Source: Burkholderiales bacterium
Lineage (GTDB): Bacteria > Pseudomonadota > Gammaproteobacteria > Burkholderiales > Burkholderiaceae_C
Length of the DNA stretch: 64,000 bases
Assembly (NCBI GenBank): GCA_016213325.1
Contig: JACRAY010000002.1
Location: 52,885-116,884 of the forward strand
Reading direction: 5' to 3'
The position numbers were made by a program, and so were the translations under genes. Below, piece after piece: positions 9,128 through 18,202 of the stretch (positions within the stretch are counted from its first letter, which is position 1; every line of letters begins with the position of its first letter). The notes beneath the pieces were generated by a model. The model saw only the letters and a program-made list of their open reading frames with translations. It made no database searches and was not told the DNA's origin.

Positions 9128-10311
9128 ACGGGCAGCTTCCCTACGACGGCATCCGCGTCGTCGAATTCACCCACATGGTCATGGGCCCCACCTGTGGCAT
9201 GGTGCTGGCGGACCTGGGCGCCGAAGTGATCAAGGTGGAGCCGGTCGCCGGCGACAACACGCGCCGCCTGCTCGGCTCGGGCGCGGGCTTCTATCCCCTC
9301 TTCAACCGCAACAAGAAGAGCATCGCGCTCGACCTGCAACGTCCCGAAGGGCGCGAGGCGGCACTGAAGCTGGTGGCTACGGCCGACATCGTCAGCGAGA
9401 ACTTCAAGCCCGGCACCATGAAGAAGCTGGGCCTCGACTACGAGTCCATCGCCAGGCTGAACCCGCGCGCCATCTACGTGAGCCACAAGGGCTTCCTGCC
9501 CGGCCCGTACGACCACCGCACCGCGCTCGACGAAGTGGTGCAGATGATGGGCGGCCTGGCCTACATGACGGGCCGCCCCGGCGATCCGCTGCGCGCGGGC
9601 ACCAGCGTCAACGACATCATGGGCGGCATGTTCGGTGCCATCGGCGCGATGGCCGCGCTGGCGCAGCGCGAGAAGACGGGGCGCGGGCAGGAGGTGCAAA
9701 GCGCGCTGTTCGAGAACAACGTGTTCCTGGTGGCGCAGCACATGATGCAGTACGCCGTGACCGGCAAGCCGGCGGACCCGATGCCGGCGCGCATTTCGGC
9801 GTGGGCGGTGTACGACGTGTTCACGGTGAAGGACGGCGAGCAGATCTTCCTGGCCGTGGTGAGCGACACGCAGTGGGCGGTGTTCTGCGATGCGTTCGGC
9901 TTCGACGACCTGAAGGCGGACGAGCGGCTGAAGACCAACAACGACCGGGTGCGCGTGCGCGAGTGGCTGGTGCCCGAGCTGCGGCGGCGGCTCGCCGATG
10001 CGCCGGTGGCAGAGCTCACGGCCACCTTCGAGAAGCATGCGCTGCCGTTCGCGCCCATCACGCGCCCAGAGGACCTGTTCGAGGACCCGCACCTCAACGC
10101 CACCGGCGGGCTGGCGCCCTTGACGCTGCCCGATGGGCGCGAGACCAAGGTGCCCCTGCTGCCGCTGATGCTGGGCAACGAGCGGCCGGGGGTGCGGCTG
10201 CAGCCGCCGCGGCTGGGGGAGCACACGCGGGAGTTGCTGCAGCAAGTCGGCTATTCACCCGACGACATCGCGCGCCTCGCCAGCCAGGGCATCGTCGCCG
10301 GCATTGTGTAA
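9124..10311 (+). CDS. CaiB/BaiF family III CoA transferase
   Basis: A 395-residue protein that moves CoA between organic acids. It has the family opening GIRVVEFTHMVMGPTCGMVLADLGAEVIKVEP, the FNRNKKSIALDL segment, VSENFKPGTMKKLGLDYE and the DEVVQMMGGLAYMTGRPGDPLRAG block around the catalytic acid. The start ATG overlaps the upstream lyase stop by four bases. With that lyase and the Bug receptor it probably forms a short catabolic route for one imported acid, comparable in logic to itaconate or citramalate use (CoA transfer, then lyase). The exact substrate cannot be read from sequence. Confidence 0.9.
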   Translation: MNGQLPYDGIRVVEFTHMVMGPTCGMVLADLGAEVIKVEPVAGDNTRRLLGSGAGFYPLFNRNKKSIALDLQRPEGREAALKLVATADIVSENFKPGTMKKLGLDYESIARLNPRAIYVSHKGFLPGPYDHRTALDEVVQMMGGLAYMTGRPGDPLRAGTSVNDIMGGMFGAIGAMAALAQREKTGRGQEVQSALFENNVFLVAQHMMQYAVTGKPADPMPARISAWAVYDVFTVKDGEQIFLAVVSDTQWAVFCDAFGFDDLKADERLKTNNDRVRVREWLVPELRRRLADAPVAELTATFEKHALPFAPITRPEDLFEDPHLNATGGLAPLTLPDGRETKVPLLPLMLGNERPGVRLQPPRLGEHTRELLQQVGYSPDDIARLASQGIVAGIV

Positions 10312-10318
10312 CGCCGGG

Positions 10319-10409
10319 GCTGGGGTTCCACGCCAGCCTACCCATTCTCCGGCGAGATCGCGCACCACGCGCACCACGCCCATTGTGTAGGCTGGGGTGA
10401 AACCCCAGC
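10319..10409. repeat. imperfect 23-bp inverted repeat, GTAGGCTGGGGT family
   Basis: The left arm (10319-10341) and right arm (10387-10409) pair with two mismatches across 23 bases around a 45-base spacer. The right arm, GTAGGCTGGGGTGAAACCCC, is nearly the same as the arms at 62255-62319, so both belong to one dispersed palindromic family. It lies between the CoA transferase stop and the LysR start. Confidence 0.8.
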
Positions 10410-10457
10410 TGGCATTGGGCGGCGATTTCACACTTCCGTGCGCATAATCAGCGCGGC

Positions 10458-11384
10458 ATGGACAAGTTCAAGCAGCTCGAATCCTTCGTGTCGGTCGCCA
10501 CGAAGGGCAGCTTGACGGCGGCCGCCAAGGCCGAGGGGGTGGCCCCCGCCATCATGGGGCGCCGGCTCGACGCGCTGGAGGAACGCCTGGGCGTCAAGCT
10601 GCTGGTGCGCACCACTCGGCGCATCACGCTCACGCATGAAGGCAGCGCCTTCCTCGAAGACTGCCAGCGCCTGCTGGCCGACCTGTCCAACGCCGAGGCC
10701 AGCGTCTCTGCGGGCGGCGTCAAGGCCAGCGGCCACCTGCGCATCACTGCGCCCGGCGGTTTCGGCCGGCGCCACGTAGCACCCTTGGTACCGCGCTTTC
10801 GCGACCTGCATGGCGACGTGACGGTGTCGCTGAACCTGAGCGACCGCGTGGTCGACCTGGCTGGCGAGGGCTACGACTGCGCCGTGCGGGTGGGCGACTT
10901 TCCCGACTCTTCGCTGGTCAGCGTGCGGCTGGCCGAGAACCGCCGCCTGTGCGTGGCCACGCCCGAATACCTGCGGCGCCACGGCACGCCCAAGCACCCG
11001 AGCGAGCTGGCGCGGCACGCTTGCCTGACCCTGTCGAGCGAAGCCTCGCAGACCCGCGGGTGGGCATTCCGTGTTCCCAAGGGTGACGCCGACGAAGTGC
11101 TGCACATCAAGCCCAACGGCCCGCTCGACTGCTCCGACGGGCAGGTGCTGCACGAATGGTGCCTGGCGGGCATGGGCATCGCGTGGCGCAGCACCTGGGA
11201 GGTTGAGCAAGAGATCGCCGACGGGCGGCTGGTGGAGGTGCTGGCCGAGTTCTCGGCGCCGCCCAACGGCATCTACGCAGTGTTCCCGCAGCGCAAGCAC
11301 CTGCCGCTGCGCGTGCGCCTGTGGATCGACTTCCTCAAGCACCACTACGCCCGGCCCGACTTCTGGAAAGCCCCGACGAAATGA
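10458..11384 (+). CDS. LysR family transcriptional regulator
   Basis: A 308-residue regulator. The N-terminal winged helix-turn-helix is visible as MDKFKQLESFVSVATKGSLTAAAKAEGVAPAIMGRRLDALEERLGVKLLVRTTRRITLT (residues 1-60); the effector-binding domain begins near GHLRITAPGGFGRRHVAP. It follows the lyase/CoA-transferase pair on the same strand, and may govern that cluster, though LysR targets are usually divergent and no divergent gene exists here. Its stop overlaps the start of a DUF2214 membrane protein (ATGA). Confidence 0.93.
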   Translation: MDKFKQLESFVSVATKGSLTAAAKAEGVAPAIMGRRLDALEERLGVKLLVRTTRRITLTHEGSAFLEDCQRLLADLSNAEASVSAGGVKASGHLRITAPGGFGRRHVAPLVPRFRDLHGDVTVSLNLSDRVVDLAGEGYDCAVRVGDFPDSSLVSVRLAENRRLCVATPEYLRRHGTPKHPSELARHACLTLSSEASQTRGWAFRVPKGDADEVLHIKPNGPLDCSDGQVLHEWCLAGMGIAWRSTWEVEQEIADGRLVEVLAEFSAPPNGIYAVFPQRKHLPLRVRLWIDFLKHHYARPDFWKAPTK

Positions 11385-11830
11385 TCCTGGAATCCGTACT
11401 CGCCTACCTGCACATCCTGGCCATCCTCACGATGGTGGTGTTCCTCACCAGCGAGGCAGCTCTGTGCCGTTCGGAATGGCTCAACGCGACGGTGGTGGAG
11501 CGGCTCGCGAAGGTCGACGCGATCTACGGCATCTCGGCGCTCACGGTGCTGGCGACCGGCATCGCGCGCACGGTGTGGGGGGTCAAGGGGGCCGGCTGGT
11601 ACTGGCACAACCCGCTGCTGTACGTGAAGCTCGGGCTGTTCATCGCCGTGGGGTTGCTGTCGATCCGCCCGACGCTGGCTTTCCTGCGCTGGCGCAAGGC
11701 GCTGCGTGCCAGCGGCGCCTTGCCGGGTACGGAAGAAGTGACCCGCGTGCGCCGGCTGGTCATGGTGCAGGCGCACATCGTGCCCGTCATCCCCCTCGCG
11801 GCGGTTTTCCTGGCACGCGGGTTCGGCTGA
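11381..11830 (+). CDS. DUF2214 family membrane protein
   Basis: A 149-residue inner-membrane protein with about four hydrophobic helices: LAYLHILAILTMVVFLTSEAAL, IYGISALTVLATGIARTVWG, LYVKLGLFIAVGLLS and VMVQAHIVPVIPLAAVFLARGFG. This pattern and length fit DUF2214, of unknown function. The ATG at 11381 overlaps the LysR stop and is preferred over an upstream ATG inside the LysR gene. Translational coupling suggests co-expression with the regulator. Confidence 0.8.
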   Translation: MILESVLAYLHILAILTMVVFLTSEAALCRSEWLNATVVERLAKVDAIYGISALTVLATGIARTVWGVKGAGWYWHNPLLYVKLGLFIAVGLLSIRPTLAFLRWRKALRASGALPGTEEVTRVRRLVMVQAHIVPVIPLAAVFLARGFG

Positions 11831-11847
11831 TCGCCTGAGCCTGGGGT

Positions 11848-11894
11848 GTTGTTGAGTTGAATTATAGTGAATTATATTGGGCTTCCATATAATT
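11848..11894 (+). promoter_or_regulatory. AT-rich promoter region with 8-bp inverted repeat
   Basis: In a GC-rich window this stretch is conspicuously AT-rich. AATTATAT (11870-11877) and ATATAATT (11887-11894) form a perfect inverted repeat with a nine-base spacer, and a partial direct copy GAATTATA precedes it at 11859. TTGTTG (11849-11854), 18 bases, then TATATT (11873-11878) could serve as -35 and -10 for the ATPase gene. Start site not demonstrated. Confidence 0.45.
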
Positions 11895-11925
11895 TCCTGT
11901 AGTCGAGCGCCCGAGGGTCCTGCAG

Positions 11926-13146
11926 ATGAGCCCAGACTACTTCCATCGACCCCAAGTGGCCGAGTCCATTGCCGCCCTGGTGCTGGACGCAAGCTCCGCT
12001 TCGGGCTATGCCTCGGGCCTGTTCCTGGCCGCGCCCCGGCGCACGGGGAAGTCGACCTTTCTTCGGGAGGATCTGCGGCCGCAGCTGGAGGCGAAGGGGG
12101 CGCTGGCGCTGTACGCCGATCTCTGGGAGGACCGGCAAGCCGATCCTGGAGACGTCATCGTCAAGAGCGTACGTACCGAGCTCGCCAGGCACGCCGGCGT
12201 GGTGGCCAGGCTGGCCCGGTCGATCGGCCTGGAGAAAGTCAGCGTTGCCGGCGCCGTGACGATGACGCTGGATCGGGTGGGCTTGGGCGCCGATGTGTCA
12301 CTGGCCGCCGCGCTGGCCGAACTGTCGGATGCAACCCGCCAGCCGATCGTTCTGATCATCGATGAGGCACAGCACGCCATCAGCACGCCAGCAGGTGCGA
12401 ACGCGCTATTTGCATTGAAGGCCGCGCGCGACGAGCTCAACGGGTCGCGCCATCATGGGCTGCGGGTGATCGCGACCGGCTCCAGCCGCGACAAGCTCGC
12501 GATGCTGCGGAACTCCCGTGAGCAGGCGTTCTACCAGGCGCCGCTGCAAAACTTTCCCCCCTTGGGCCGCGAGTACATCGAGTGGCTCCTGAAGCGCGTC
12601 AAGCTGCCGTTCGAACTCGATGTCGAGCTTGTCCACCAACAATTCGCGGTGGCGGCATACCGCCCTGAGATCCTCACCACGGCGTTGGATGCACTCCACT
12701 TCGACGCCGAGCTCGATGCGGCGAAAGCGCCAGGACGGCTCGGCGAATTGGTGGGTGAGCAAGTGGCCGAGTTCAACAAGGAAACGCTGCGCGTGGTGCA
12801 TGGGCTGACTCCCCTGCAGGCCGCCGTGCTGCGTGTCATGGCCATACGCGGCGAGCGCTTTGCGCCGTTCGAGAGTGCGACCCTGGCCGCCTACGAAGCA
12901 GTGCTGGAAATGGCGTCGAAGCGGGCCGGGACGGTGAGTGAGTCGGCCGTCCAGCAAGCGCTGGCAGCCCTGCAAGAGCGCGGCCTGGTCTGGCGCGCCG
13001 CGCGTGGCGTCTACGCGCTGGAGGAATTGTCGCTGGTGGAGCTCATGCGAGCAGAGGGGATGCTCGAGGTTCCGGATGGCGAGACAGCGTCTGCCGCGCC
13101 GCCGAAAGATCCAGGCCGCCCCTGGCCTGGAAGAAAGAAGAAGTAA
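11926..13146 (+). CDS. AAA family ATP-binding protein of unknown function
   Basis: A 406-residue P-loop ATPase. Walker A is APRRTGKSTFL (near residue 36), Walker B with the catalytic Glu is PIVLIIDEAQHA (near residue 145), and a sensor strand VIATGSSRDKL follows. The C-terminus (residues 290-385) looks like a winged helix: QQALAALQERGLVWRAARGVYALEELSLVELM. The N-terminal FHRPQVAESIAALVLD resembles single-gene STAND/archaeal-type ATPases that turn up sporadically. Less extreme GC than its neighbours, its own AT-rich promoter and its position between unrelated genes suggest horizontal gain. No partner nuclease or methylase is adjacent, so a defence role is only a possibility. Confidence 0.75.
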   Translation: MSPDYFHRPQVAESIAALVLDASSASGYASGLFLAAPRRTGKSTFLREDLRPQLEAKGALALYADLWEDRQADPGDVIVKSVRTELARHAGVVARLARSIGLEKVSVAGAVTMTLDRVGLGADVSLAAALAELSDATRQPIVLIIDEAQHAISTPAGANALFALKAARDELNGSRHHGLRVIATGSSRDKLAMLRNSREQAFYQAPLQNFPPLGREYIEWLLKRVKLPFELDVELVHQQFAVAAYRPEILTTALDALHFDAELDAAKAPGRLGELVGEQVAEFNKETLRVVHGLTPLQAAVLRVMAIRGERFAPFESATLAAYEAVLEMASKRAGTVSESAVQQALAALQERGLVWRAARGVYALEELSLVELMRAEGMLEVPDGETASAAPPKDPGRPWPGRKKK

Positions 13147-13196
13147 GCCTGGACGAGGACCCGGGCCCAGGAGGCCCGGGATGGTTCGCTACGCGC

Positions 13197-13598
13197 TCAA
13201 GCGGACAGGCAAGAGCTCATGAACTTCTTGCGCTCGTCGCCCTTCAGCTTCTTGTCGCCGGCTTCCTTGTTGCAGGTCTTCATCTTGTTCTGCTGTGCCG
13301 CCTGGGCGGTCTGCTTGTCCTTCAGGCACGAGCTCATGAACTTCTTGCGCTCGTCGCCCTTCAGGTTCTTTTCCTTCGCGTCCTTGTTGCAGTCGGCCAT
13401 CTTCGTCTGCTGCTTGGTCGGTTCGGCCTTGGCGGCCGGCGTTGCCGGAGTGGCGGGCGTGGCCGGGGTGGCGGCCTTGGAAGCAGCCGGCTTGGCACCG
13501 GAAGCGCCGGCCATCGGGGCGCCGGCATGGCTGGCGGCATAGGCGGAGCCGGCGGCAAAGGCCAGGCTGAGCAGCGCGGTCGACAGGATCTTGTGCAT
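13197..13598 (-). CDS. PsiF repeat-containing secreted protein
   Basis: A 133-residue protein with a signal peptide (MHKILSTALLSLAFAAGSAYA), an Ala/Pro/Thr-rich linker with four consecutive ATP-type tripeptides (residues 43-56), then two copies of the PsiF repeat, each with two Cys and the motif LKGDERKKFMSSCL (residues 67-92 and 106-131). The repeats are almost identical at the DNA level, so one arose by recent duplication. PsiF is a phosphate-starvation-induced protein in E. coli; its function is unknown. The start at 13598 has AGGAG upstream and begins a clear signal sequence. Confidence 0.88.
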   Translation of the reverse strand: MHKILSTALLSLAFAAGSAYAASHAGAPMAGASGAKPAASKAATPATPATPATPAAKAEPTKQQTKMADCNKDAKEKNLKGDERKKFMSSCLKDKQTAQAAQQNKMKTCNKEAGDKKLKGDERKKFMSSCLSA

Positions 13599-13692
13599 TA
13601 CGGGAGCTCCTTGGGGTTGAAAGTCCTCTGGGGACGGGCGTTCAACGGCTGAGGCCGGCGGGCCGATGACCGCCCCGCCTAAAATGACCCCC

Positions 13693-15390
13693 ATGCTCCG
13701 TGTGAAACAAGATCTGCTCGGCGCGCTGGCAGCCGGGCTGGAACAGCTGCTGCCTGGCGCCGGCGAAAAAGCTGCCTTCGAGTCGCCCAAGGTGGCGGCC
13801 CACGGCGACTTCGCCTGCACCGCGGCCATGCAGCTGGCCAAGCCGCTGAAGCAGAACCCCCGCCAAGTGGCCGAGGCGCTGAAGGCCGCGCTGCTGGCCT
13901 CCGGACCGTTCCAGCAGTGGGTGGAAGCGGTGGACATCGCCGGCCCCGGCTTCATCAACATCCGCCTGAAGCCCGCGGCCAAGCAGGAAGTCGTGCGCGA
14001 AATACTGGCCGGCGGCGGGCGCTTCGGCCACCAGCCGCGGCACGGCCAGCACATGATGGTGGAGTTCGTCTCGGCCAACCCCACCGGCCCGCTGCATCTG
14101 GGCCACGGGCGGCAGGCGGCGCTGGGCGACGCCATCTGCAACCTGTACGAAACCCAGGGCTGGGACGTGCACCGCGAGTTCTACTACAACGACGCGGGGG
14201 TGCAGATCGGCACGCTGGCGAAGTCGACGCAGATGCGCGCGAAGGGATTCAAGCCGGGCGACCCGTGCTGGCCGACCGATCCGGACAATCCCGAGAGCAA
14301 GAACTTCTACAACGGCGAGTACGTCCAGGACATCGCCGACGATTTTCTCGCGAAGAAGACCGTGAAGTCCGACGACCGCGAGTTCACCGCCTCGGGCGAC
14401 GTGGACGACCTCGACGGCATCCGCCTGTTCGCGGTGGCCTACCTGCGCCACGAGCAGGACCTGGACCTGCAGGCGTTCGGTGTGCGCTTCGACCACTACT
14501 TCCTGGAGTCCAGCCTGTATACCAGCGGCAAGGTCGACGCCGTGGTCGCCCAGCTGCGCGAGTCGGGCCACACCTACGAGCAGGACGGCGCCCTGTGGCT
14601 CAAGACCACCGAGTACGGCGACGACAAGGACCGCGTCATGCGCAAGGGCGACGGCACCTACACCTACTTCGTGCCCGACGTCGCCTACCACGTCACCAAG
14701 TGGGAGCGCGGCTTCGTCAAGGTGCTCAATATCCAGGGAACCGACCACCACGGCACCATCGCGCGGGTGCGCGCCGGCCTGCAGGCAGTGGGCATCGGCA
14801 TCCCCAGGGGCTACCCCGACTACCTGCTTCACACCATGGTTCGCGTGATGCGCGGCGGCGAGGAGGTGAAGATCTCCAAGCGCTCGGGCGGCTACGTGAC
14901 GCTGCGCGACCTCATCGACTGGACCAGCAAGGACGCGGTGCGCTTCTTCCTCGCCTCGCGCAAGGCCGACACCGAATACACCTTCGACGTCGACCTGGCG
15001 CTGGCGCAGAACAACGACAACCCGGTGTACTACGTGCAGTACGCGCACGCGCGCATCTGCTCGGTGCTGGCTGCGTGGGGCGGCGACGCGGCGACGCTGG
15101 CAGGCGCCGACCTGTCGGCGCTTTCGAGCCCCGCCGCGTTGACGTTGATGCTGCAGCTTGCGAAGTACCCCGACATGCTGGCGGCGGCGGCCGCCGACTT
15201 CGCGCCGCACGACGTCACCTTCTACCTGCGCGAGCTGGCGGCGTCCTATCACAGCTACTACGACAGCGAACGCATCCTGGTGGACGACGAAAACGTGAAG
15301 AAAGCCCGGCTGGCGCTGGTCGCCGCGTGCGCGCAGGTGTTGCACAATGGCCTGGCGGTGCTGGGCGTCAGCGCGCCCAACAGGATGTAA
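13693..15390 (+). CDS. argS: arginine--tRNA ligase
   Basis: Charges tRNA-Arg with arginine. From the ATG at 13693 the protein is 565 residues, the usual size; in-frame ATGs at 13666 and 13684 would add 9 or 3 residues, and none has a good ribosome site. The class I HIGH motif appears as [12 protein letters not shown] and the KMSKS motif as [11 protein letters not shown]. The N-terminal Add-1 domain (residues 1-115) and the C-terminal DALR anticodon-binding domain ([13 protein letters not shown] to the end) are both present. It opens a co-directional run with the SPOR protein, dsbA and lptAB-rpoN. Confidence 0.97.
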   Translation: MLRVKQDLLGALAAGLEQLLPGAGEKAAFESPKVAAHGDFACTAAMQLAKPLKQNPRQVAEALKAALLASGPFQQWVEAVDIAGPGFINIRLKPAAKQEVVREILAGGGRFGHQPRHGQHMMVEFVSANPTGPLHLGHGRQAALGDAICNLYETQGWDVHREFYYNDAGVQIGTLAKSTQMRAKGFKPGDPCWPTDPDNPESKNFYNGEYVQDIADDFLAKKTVKSDDREFTASGDVDDLDGIRLFAVAYLRHEQDLDLQAFGVRFDHYFLESSLYTSGKVDAVVAQLRESGHTYEQDGALWLKTTEYGDDKDRVMRKGDGTYTYFVPDVAYHVTKWERGFVKVLNIQGTDHHGTIARVRAGLQAVGIGIPRGYPDYLLHTMVRVMRGGEEVKISKRSGGYVTLRDLIDWTSKDAVRFFLASRKADTEYTFDVDLALAQNNDNPVYYVQYAHARICSVLAAWGGDAATLAGADLSALSSPAALTLMLQLAKYPDMLAAAAADFAPHDVTFYLRELAASYHSYYDSERILVDDENVKKARLALVAACAQVLHNGLAVLGVSAPNRM

Positions 15391-15403
15391 GCGGCAGGCA
15401 ACA

Positions 15404-16045
15404 GTGAAGAAGGCTCAACACGGCAACGTCATCGTCGGCATCATCATCGGCGTGGTGCTCGGCCTCGCGGCGGCACTGGCCGTGGCGGTCTACGTGACCA
15501 AGGTCCCGGTGCCGTTCCTCAACAAGGGCGGCATCCGCACGCCCGACCAGGACGCCGCCGAAACCCGCAAGAACCAGAACTGGGACCCCAACGCCCCGCT
15601 GTACGGCAAGAACCCGGCGCGCCACGCGGCACCCGTGGCCAGCCAGGCGGCGGCGGCGTCGCCGGCTGCTTCAGTGCCGGTGGCGTCCCGGGACAAGGAC
15701 AAGGACAAGCCCGACCGGCCGGCCGCGGGTACCACCGCACCGGCAAAGTCAGCCGACCCCATCGGCGACCTGGCGGTGGCCAAGTCGGGCCTGCCGGCGG
15801 GCGCCGACCCCTTCATGTATTTCGTGCAGGCCGGTGCGTTCCGCACGGCCGAAGACGCCGAGGCGCAGCGCGCCAAGCTCTCGCTGATGGGCATAGAAGC
15901 CAAGGTGACCGAGCGCGAGCAGGCGGGGCGGCAGGTGTTCCGCGTGCGCCTGGGGCCCTTCGACAAGAAGGACGAGGCCGACCGCCAGAAGGAAAAGCTG
16001 GAGTCCGGCGGGTTCGAAACGGCGCTGGTGCGGGTGCAGCGCTGA
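15404..16045 (+). CDS. SPOR domain-containing membrane protein
   Basis: A 213-residue protein with one N-terminal membrane anchor (VIVGIIIGVVLGLAAALAVAVYV, residues 8-30), a long Ala/Pro/Lys-rich periplasmic linker, and a C-terminal SPOR domain (residues 137-213, FMYFVQAGAFRTAEDAEAQRAKL through RVRLGPFDKKDEADRQKEKL). SPOR domains bind denuded peptidoglycan at the septum; the topology is that of FtsN-like proteins, although the early FtsN essential segment cannot be identified with certainty. GTG start 13 bases after the argS stop. In Burkholderiales this argS-SPOR-dsbA order is common. Confidence 0.88.
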   Translation: MKKAQHGNVIVGIIIGVVLGLAAALAVAVYVTKVPVPFLNKGGIRTPDQDAAETRKNQNWDPNAPLYGKNPARHAAPVASQAAAASPAASVPVASRDKDKDKPDRPAAGTTAPAKSADPIGDLAVAKSGLPAGADPFMYFVQAGAFRTAEDAEAQRAKLSLMGIEAKVTEREQAGRQVFRVRLGPFDKKDEADRQKEKLESGGFETALVRVQR

Positions 16046-16068
16046 AGCCAAGGGAGTGACTTGAAGTG

Positions 16069-16710
16069 ATGAAGCGACGCGGTTTTTCGGCTGGCATGGT
16101 GGCCGCCGGTGTGCTGGGCTTTCCGCTGGCCGGGCTGGCGCAGCGCGCCTGGCGCGACGGGCAGGACTACCGCACGCTTGGCCGCCCGGTGCCGGTGGAG
16201 GCGCCAGCCGGCAAGATCGAGGTGGTCGAGTTCTTCTGGTACAGCTGCCCGCACTGCAACGCCTTCGAGCCCAAGCTGGTGGCGTGGGCCCAGCGCCTGC
16301 CGCCCGACGTGGTGCTGCGCCGCGTACCGGCCGCCTTCCGCGACAACATGGTGCCCGAGCAGCGCCTGTTCTACACGCTGGAGGCCATGGGCAAGATCGA
16401 GCAGCTGCACGGCAAGGTTTACGACTCGATCCACCAGCGGCAGGAGCCGGTGCACCAGGAAAACATGGCGCTGGCGTTCGCGCAGAAGAACGGGCTCGAC
16501 GTGGCGCAGTTCCGTGAGCTGTACAACTCGTTCGGCGTGCAGTCCAAGACGCGCCGCGCCACGCAGCTGCAGGACGCCTACCAGGTCGACGGCGTGCCCG
16601 CGCTGGGCGTGGCGGGCCGCTGGTACACCGACGGCGAGATGGCCGGCAACATCGACCGCGCGCTGCAGGTCGTCGACTTCCTGCTGGCCGAAGCCCGCAA
16701 GCCGCGGTAA
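16069..16710 (+). CDS. dsbA: thiol:disulfide interchange protein DsbA
   Basis: Periplasmic oxidase that puts disulfide bonds into exported proteins. A 213-residue protein with signal peptide ([24 protein letters not shown]), the thioredoxin-fold active site [14 protein letters not shown] (CPHC near residue 63) and the cis-proline segment [16 protein letters not shown]. The length and CPHC fit DsbA. A GTG one codon upstream is an alternative start; an AGGGAG site lies about ten bases away. It is followed by lptA after 60 bases. Confidence 0.94.
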   Translation: MKRRGFSAGMVAAGVLGFPLAGLAQRAWRDGQDYRTLGRPVPVEAPAGKIEVVEFFWYSCPHCNAFEPKLVAWAQRLPPDVVLRRVPAAFRDNMVPEQRLFYTLEAMGKIEQLHGKVYDSIHQRQEPVHQENMALAFAQKNGLDVAQFRELYNSFGVQSKTRRATQLQDAYQVDGVPALGVAGRWYTDGEMAGNIDRALQVVDFLLAEARKPR

Positions 16711-16770
16711 GCCCTTCCACGTCGGCGCCGGCCGATCGGTGGCACAATCACAGCAAGATTCGTGCCTCCA

Positions 16771-17397
16771 ATGAAAAACACCTTCGCCGCCGCCCCCCTG
16801 CTCACCGTGCTGCTTGCCCTTGCCGGCGGTCCCGTCCTGGCCGAGAGGGCCGACCGGGCCAAGCCGATGAACGTGGAGGCCGATGCGCTGCGCTACGACG
16901 ACCTGCGCCAGACCAGCGTCTTCACCGGCCGCGTGGTGGTGACCAAGGGCACCATCGTCATCCGCGGTGCGCGGGTGGAGGTGAAGCAGGACCCCGAGGG
17001 CTACCAGTTCGGCGTGGTGACGGCCGAGGCGGGCCAGCAGGCCTTCTTTCGCCAGAAGCGCGAGGCGCTCGACGAGTTCATCGAAGGCGAGGCCCAGACC
17101 ATCGAGTACGACGGCAAGGCCGACCGCGTCAAGTTCATCGGCAAGGCCGAGATGCGGCGCTTCCGCGGCGCGCAGCTCAACGACGAGATCACCGGCAGCC
17201 TGATCACCTACGACAACACGACCGACGTGTTCACGGTCGACGGCGGTCCCGCGGGCGGGGCGCCGGCCGCGCCGGGCGGCCGCGTGCGTGCCACGCTCGC
17301 GCCGCGTGGCGCGGCTTCAGCCGCTTCGGTACCGGCCGCGGCGGGCGGGCCGGCCCGGCTGCGGCCCAGCACCTCGCTGGAAGGGGAGAAGCGCTGA
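16771..17397 (+). CDS. lptA: lipopolysaccharide transport periplasmic protein LptA
   Basis: Forms the periplasmic bridge that carries lipopolysaccharide from the inner to the outer membrane. A 208-residue protein with signal peptide ([24 protein letters not shown]) and the OstA/LptA beta-jellyroll core ([30 protein letters not shown], then [36 protein letters not shown]). A proline/alanine-rich low-complexity tail follows. A GTG three codons upstream is possible. Its stop shares a base with the lptB start (TGATG). The usual upstream partner lptC is not next to it. Confidence 0.94.
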   Translation: MKNTFAAAPLLTVLLALAGGPVLAERADRAKPMNVEADALRYDDLRQTSVFTGRVVVTKGTIVIRGARVEVKQDPEGYQFGVVTAEAGQQAFFRQKREALDEFIEGEAQTIEYDGKADRVKFIGKAEMRRFRGAQLNDEITGSLITYDNTTDVFTVDGGPAGGAPAAPGGRVRATLAPRGAASAASVPAAAGGPARLRPSTSLEGEKR

Positions 17398-18185
17398 TGG
17401 GCGACGCCGAGACCGCGGCGGCCAGCGCCGTGCCGGTGGCCGCCGCAAGCCGCCTGGAGGTGCGCCACCTGAAGAAGTCGTACGGTGGCCGGCAGGTGGT
17501 GCAGGACGTCTCGCTCGCGGTCGACAAGGGTGAAGTGGTGGGCCTGCTCGGCCCCAACGGCGCGGGCAAGACCACGTCGTTCTACATGATCGTCGGGCTC
17601 GTGCGGGCCGACGCGGGCGAGATCTCGATCGACGGCCAGCCGGTGGAGCACATGCCGATCCACCGCCGCTCGCGCCTGGGCCTGTCGTACCTGCCGCAGG
17701 AAGCGTCGATCTTCCGCAAGCTCAACGTCGAGGACAACGTGCGCGCCGTGCTGGAACTGCAGCGCACCCCCGACGGCAAGCCGCTGGCGAAGAAGGACAT
17801 CGACCAGCGCCTGGCCTCGCTGCTGCAGGACCTGCGCGTGGACCACCTGCGCGACTCGCCGGCACTCGCCCTGTCGGGCGGTGAGCGGCGCCGCGTGGAG
17901 ATCGCGCGGGCGCTAGCCACGCAGCCGCGCTTCATCCTGCTGGACGAGCCATTCGCCGGCATCGATCCCATCGCGGTGATCGAGATCCAGCGCATCATCA
18001 GCTTCCTGAAGTCGCGCGGGATCGGCGTGCTGATCACCGACCACAACGTGCGCGAGACGCTGGGCATCTGCGACCACGCGTACATCATCAGCGAAGGCCA
18101 CGTGCTCGCGCAGGGCACGCCGGCCGACATCGTGAACAACGCCGACGTGCGCCGGGTGTATCTCGGCGAGCATTTCCGCATGTAG
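17397..18185 (+). CDS. lptB: LPS export ABC transporter ATP-binding protein LptB
   Basis: Cytoplasmic ATPase that powers LPS extraction with LptF/LptG. 262 residues: Walker [13 protein letters not shown]-loop [19 protein letters not shown], signature [15 protein letters not shown], Walker [17 protein letters not shown] and the His switch [10 protein letters not shown]. These are characteristic of LptB. An unusual Ala-rich extension of about 18 residues precedes the first strand. It follows lptA with a one-base overlap and is followed by rpoN, a classic proteobacterial gene order. Confidence 0.97.
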   Translation: MGDAETAAASAVPVAAASRLEVRHLKKSYGGRQVVQDVSLAVDKGEVVGLLGPNGAGKTTSFYMIVGLVRADAGEISIDGQPVEHMPIHRRSRLGLSYLPQEASIFRKLNVEDNVRAVLELQRTPDGKPLAKKDIDQRLASLLQDLRVDHLRDSPALALSGGERRRVEIARALATQPRFILLDEPFAGIDPIAVIEIQRIISFLKSRGIGVLITDHNVRETLGICDHAYIISEGHVLAQGTPADIVNNADVRRVYLGEHFRM

Positions 18186-18202
18186 GAACCCTGGGTGCAG
18201 TC

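Noticed and set aside
11863..11868. TATAGT as the -10 of the ATPase promoter
   Set aside because: No acceptable -35 lies 16-18 bases upstream; the TTGTTG/TATATT pair fits better.
13219..13400. Two near-identical repeats as a possible CRISPR or IS end
   Set aside because: They are the two coding PsiF repeats of one protein.
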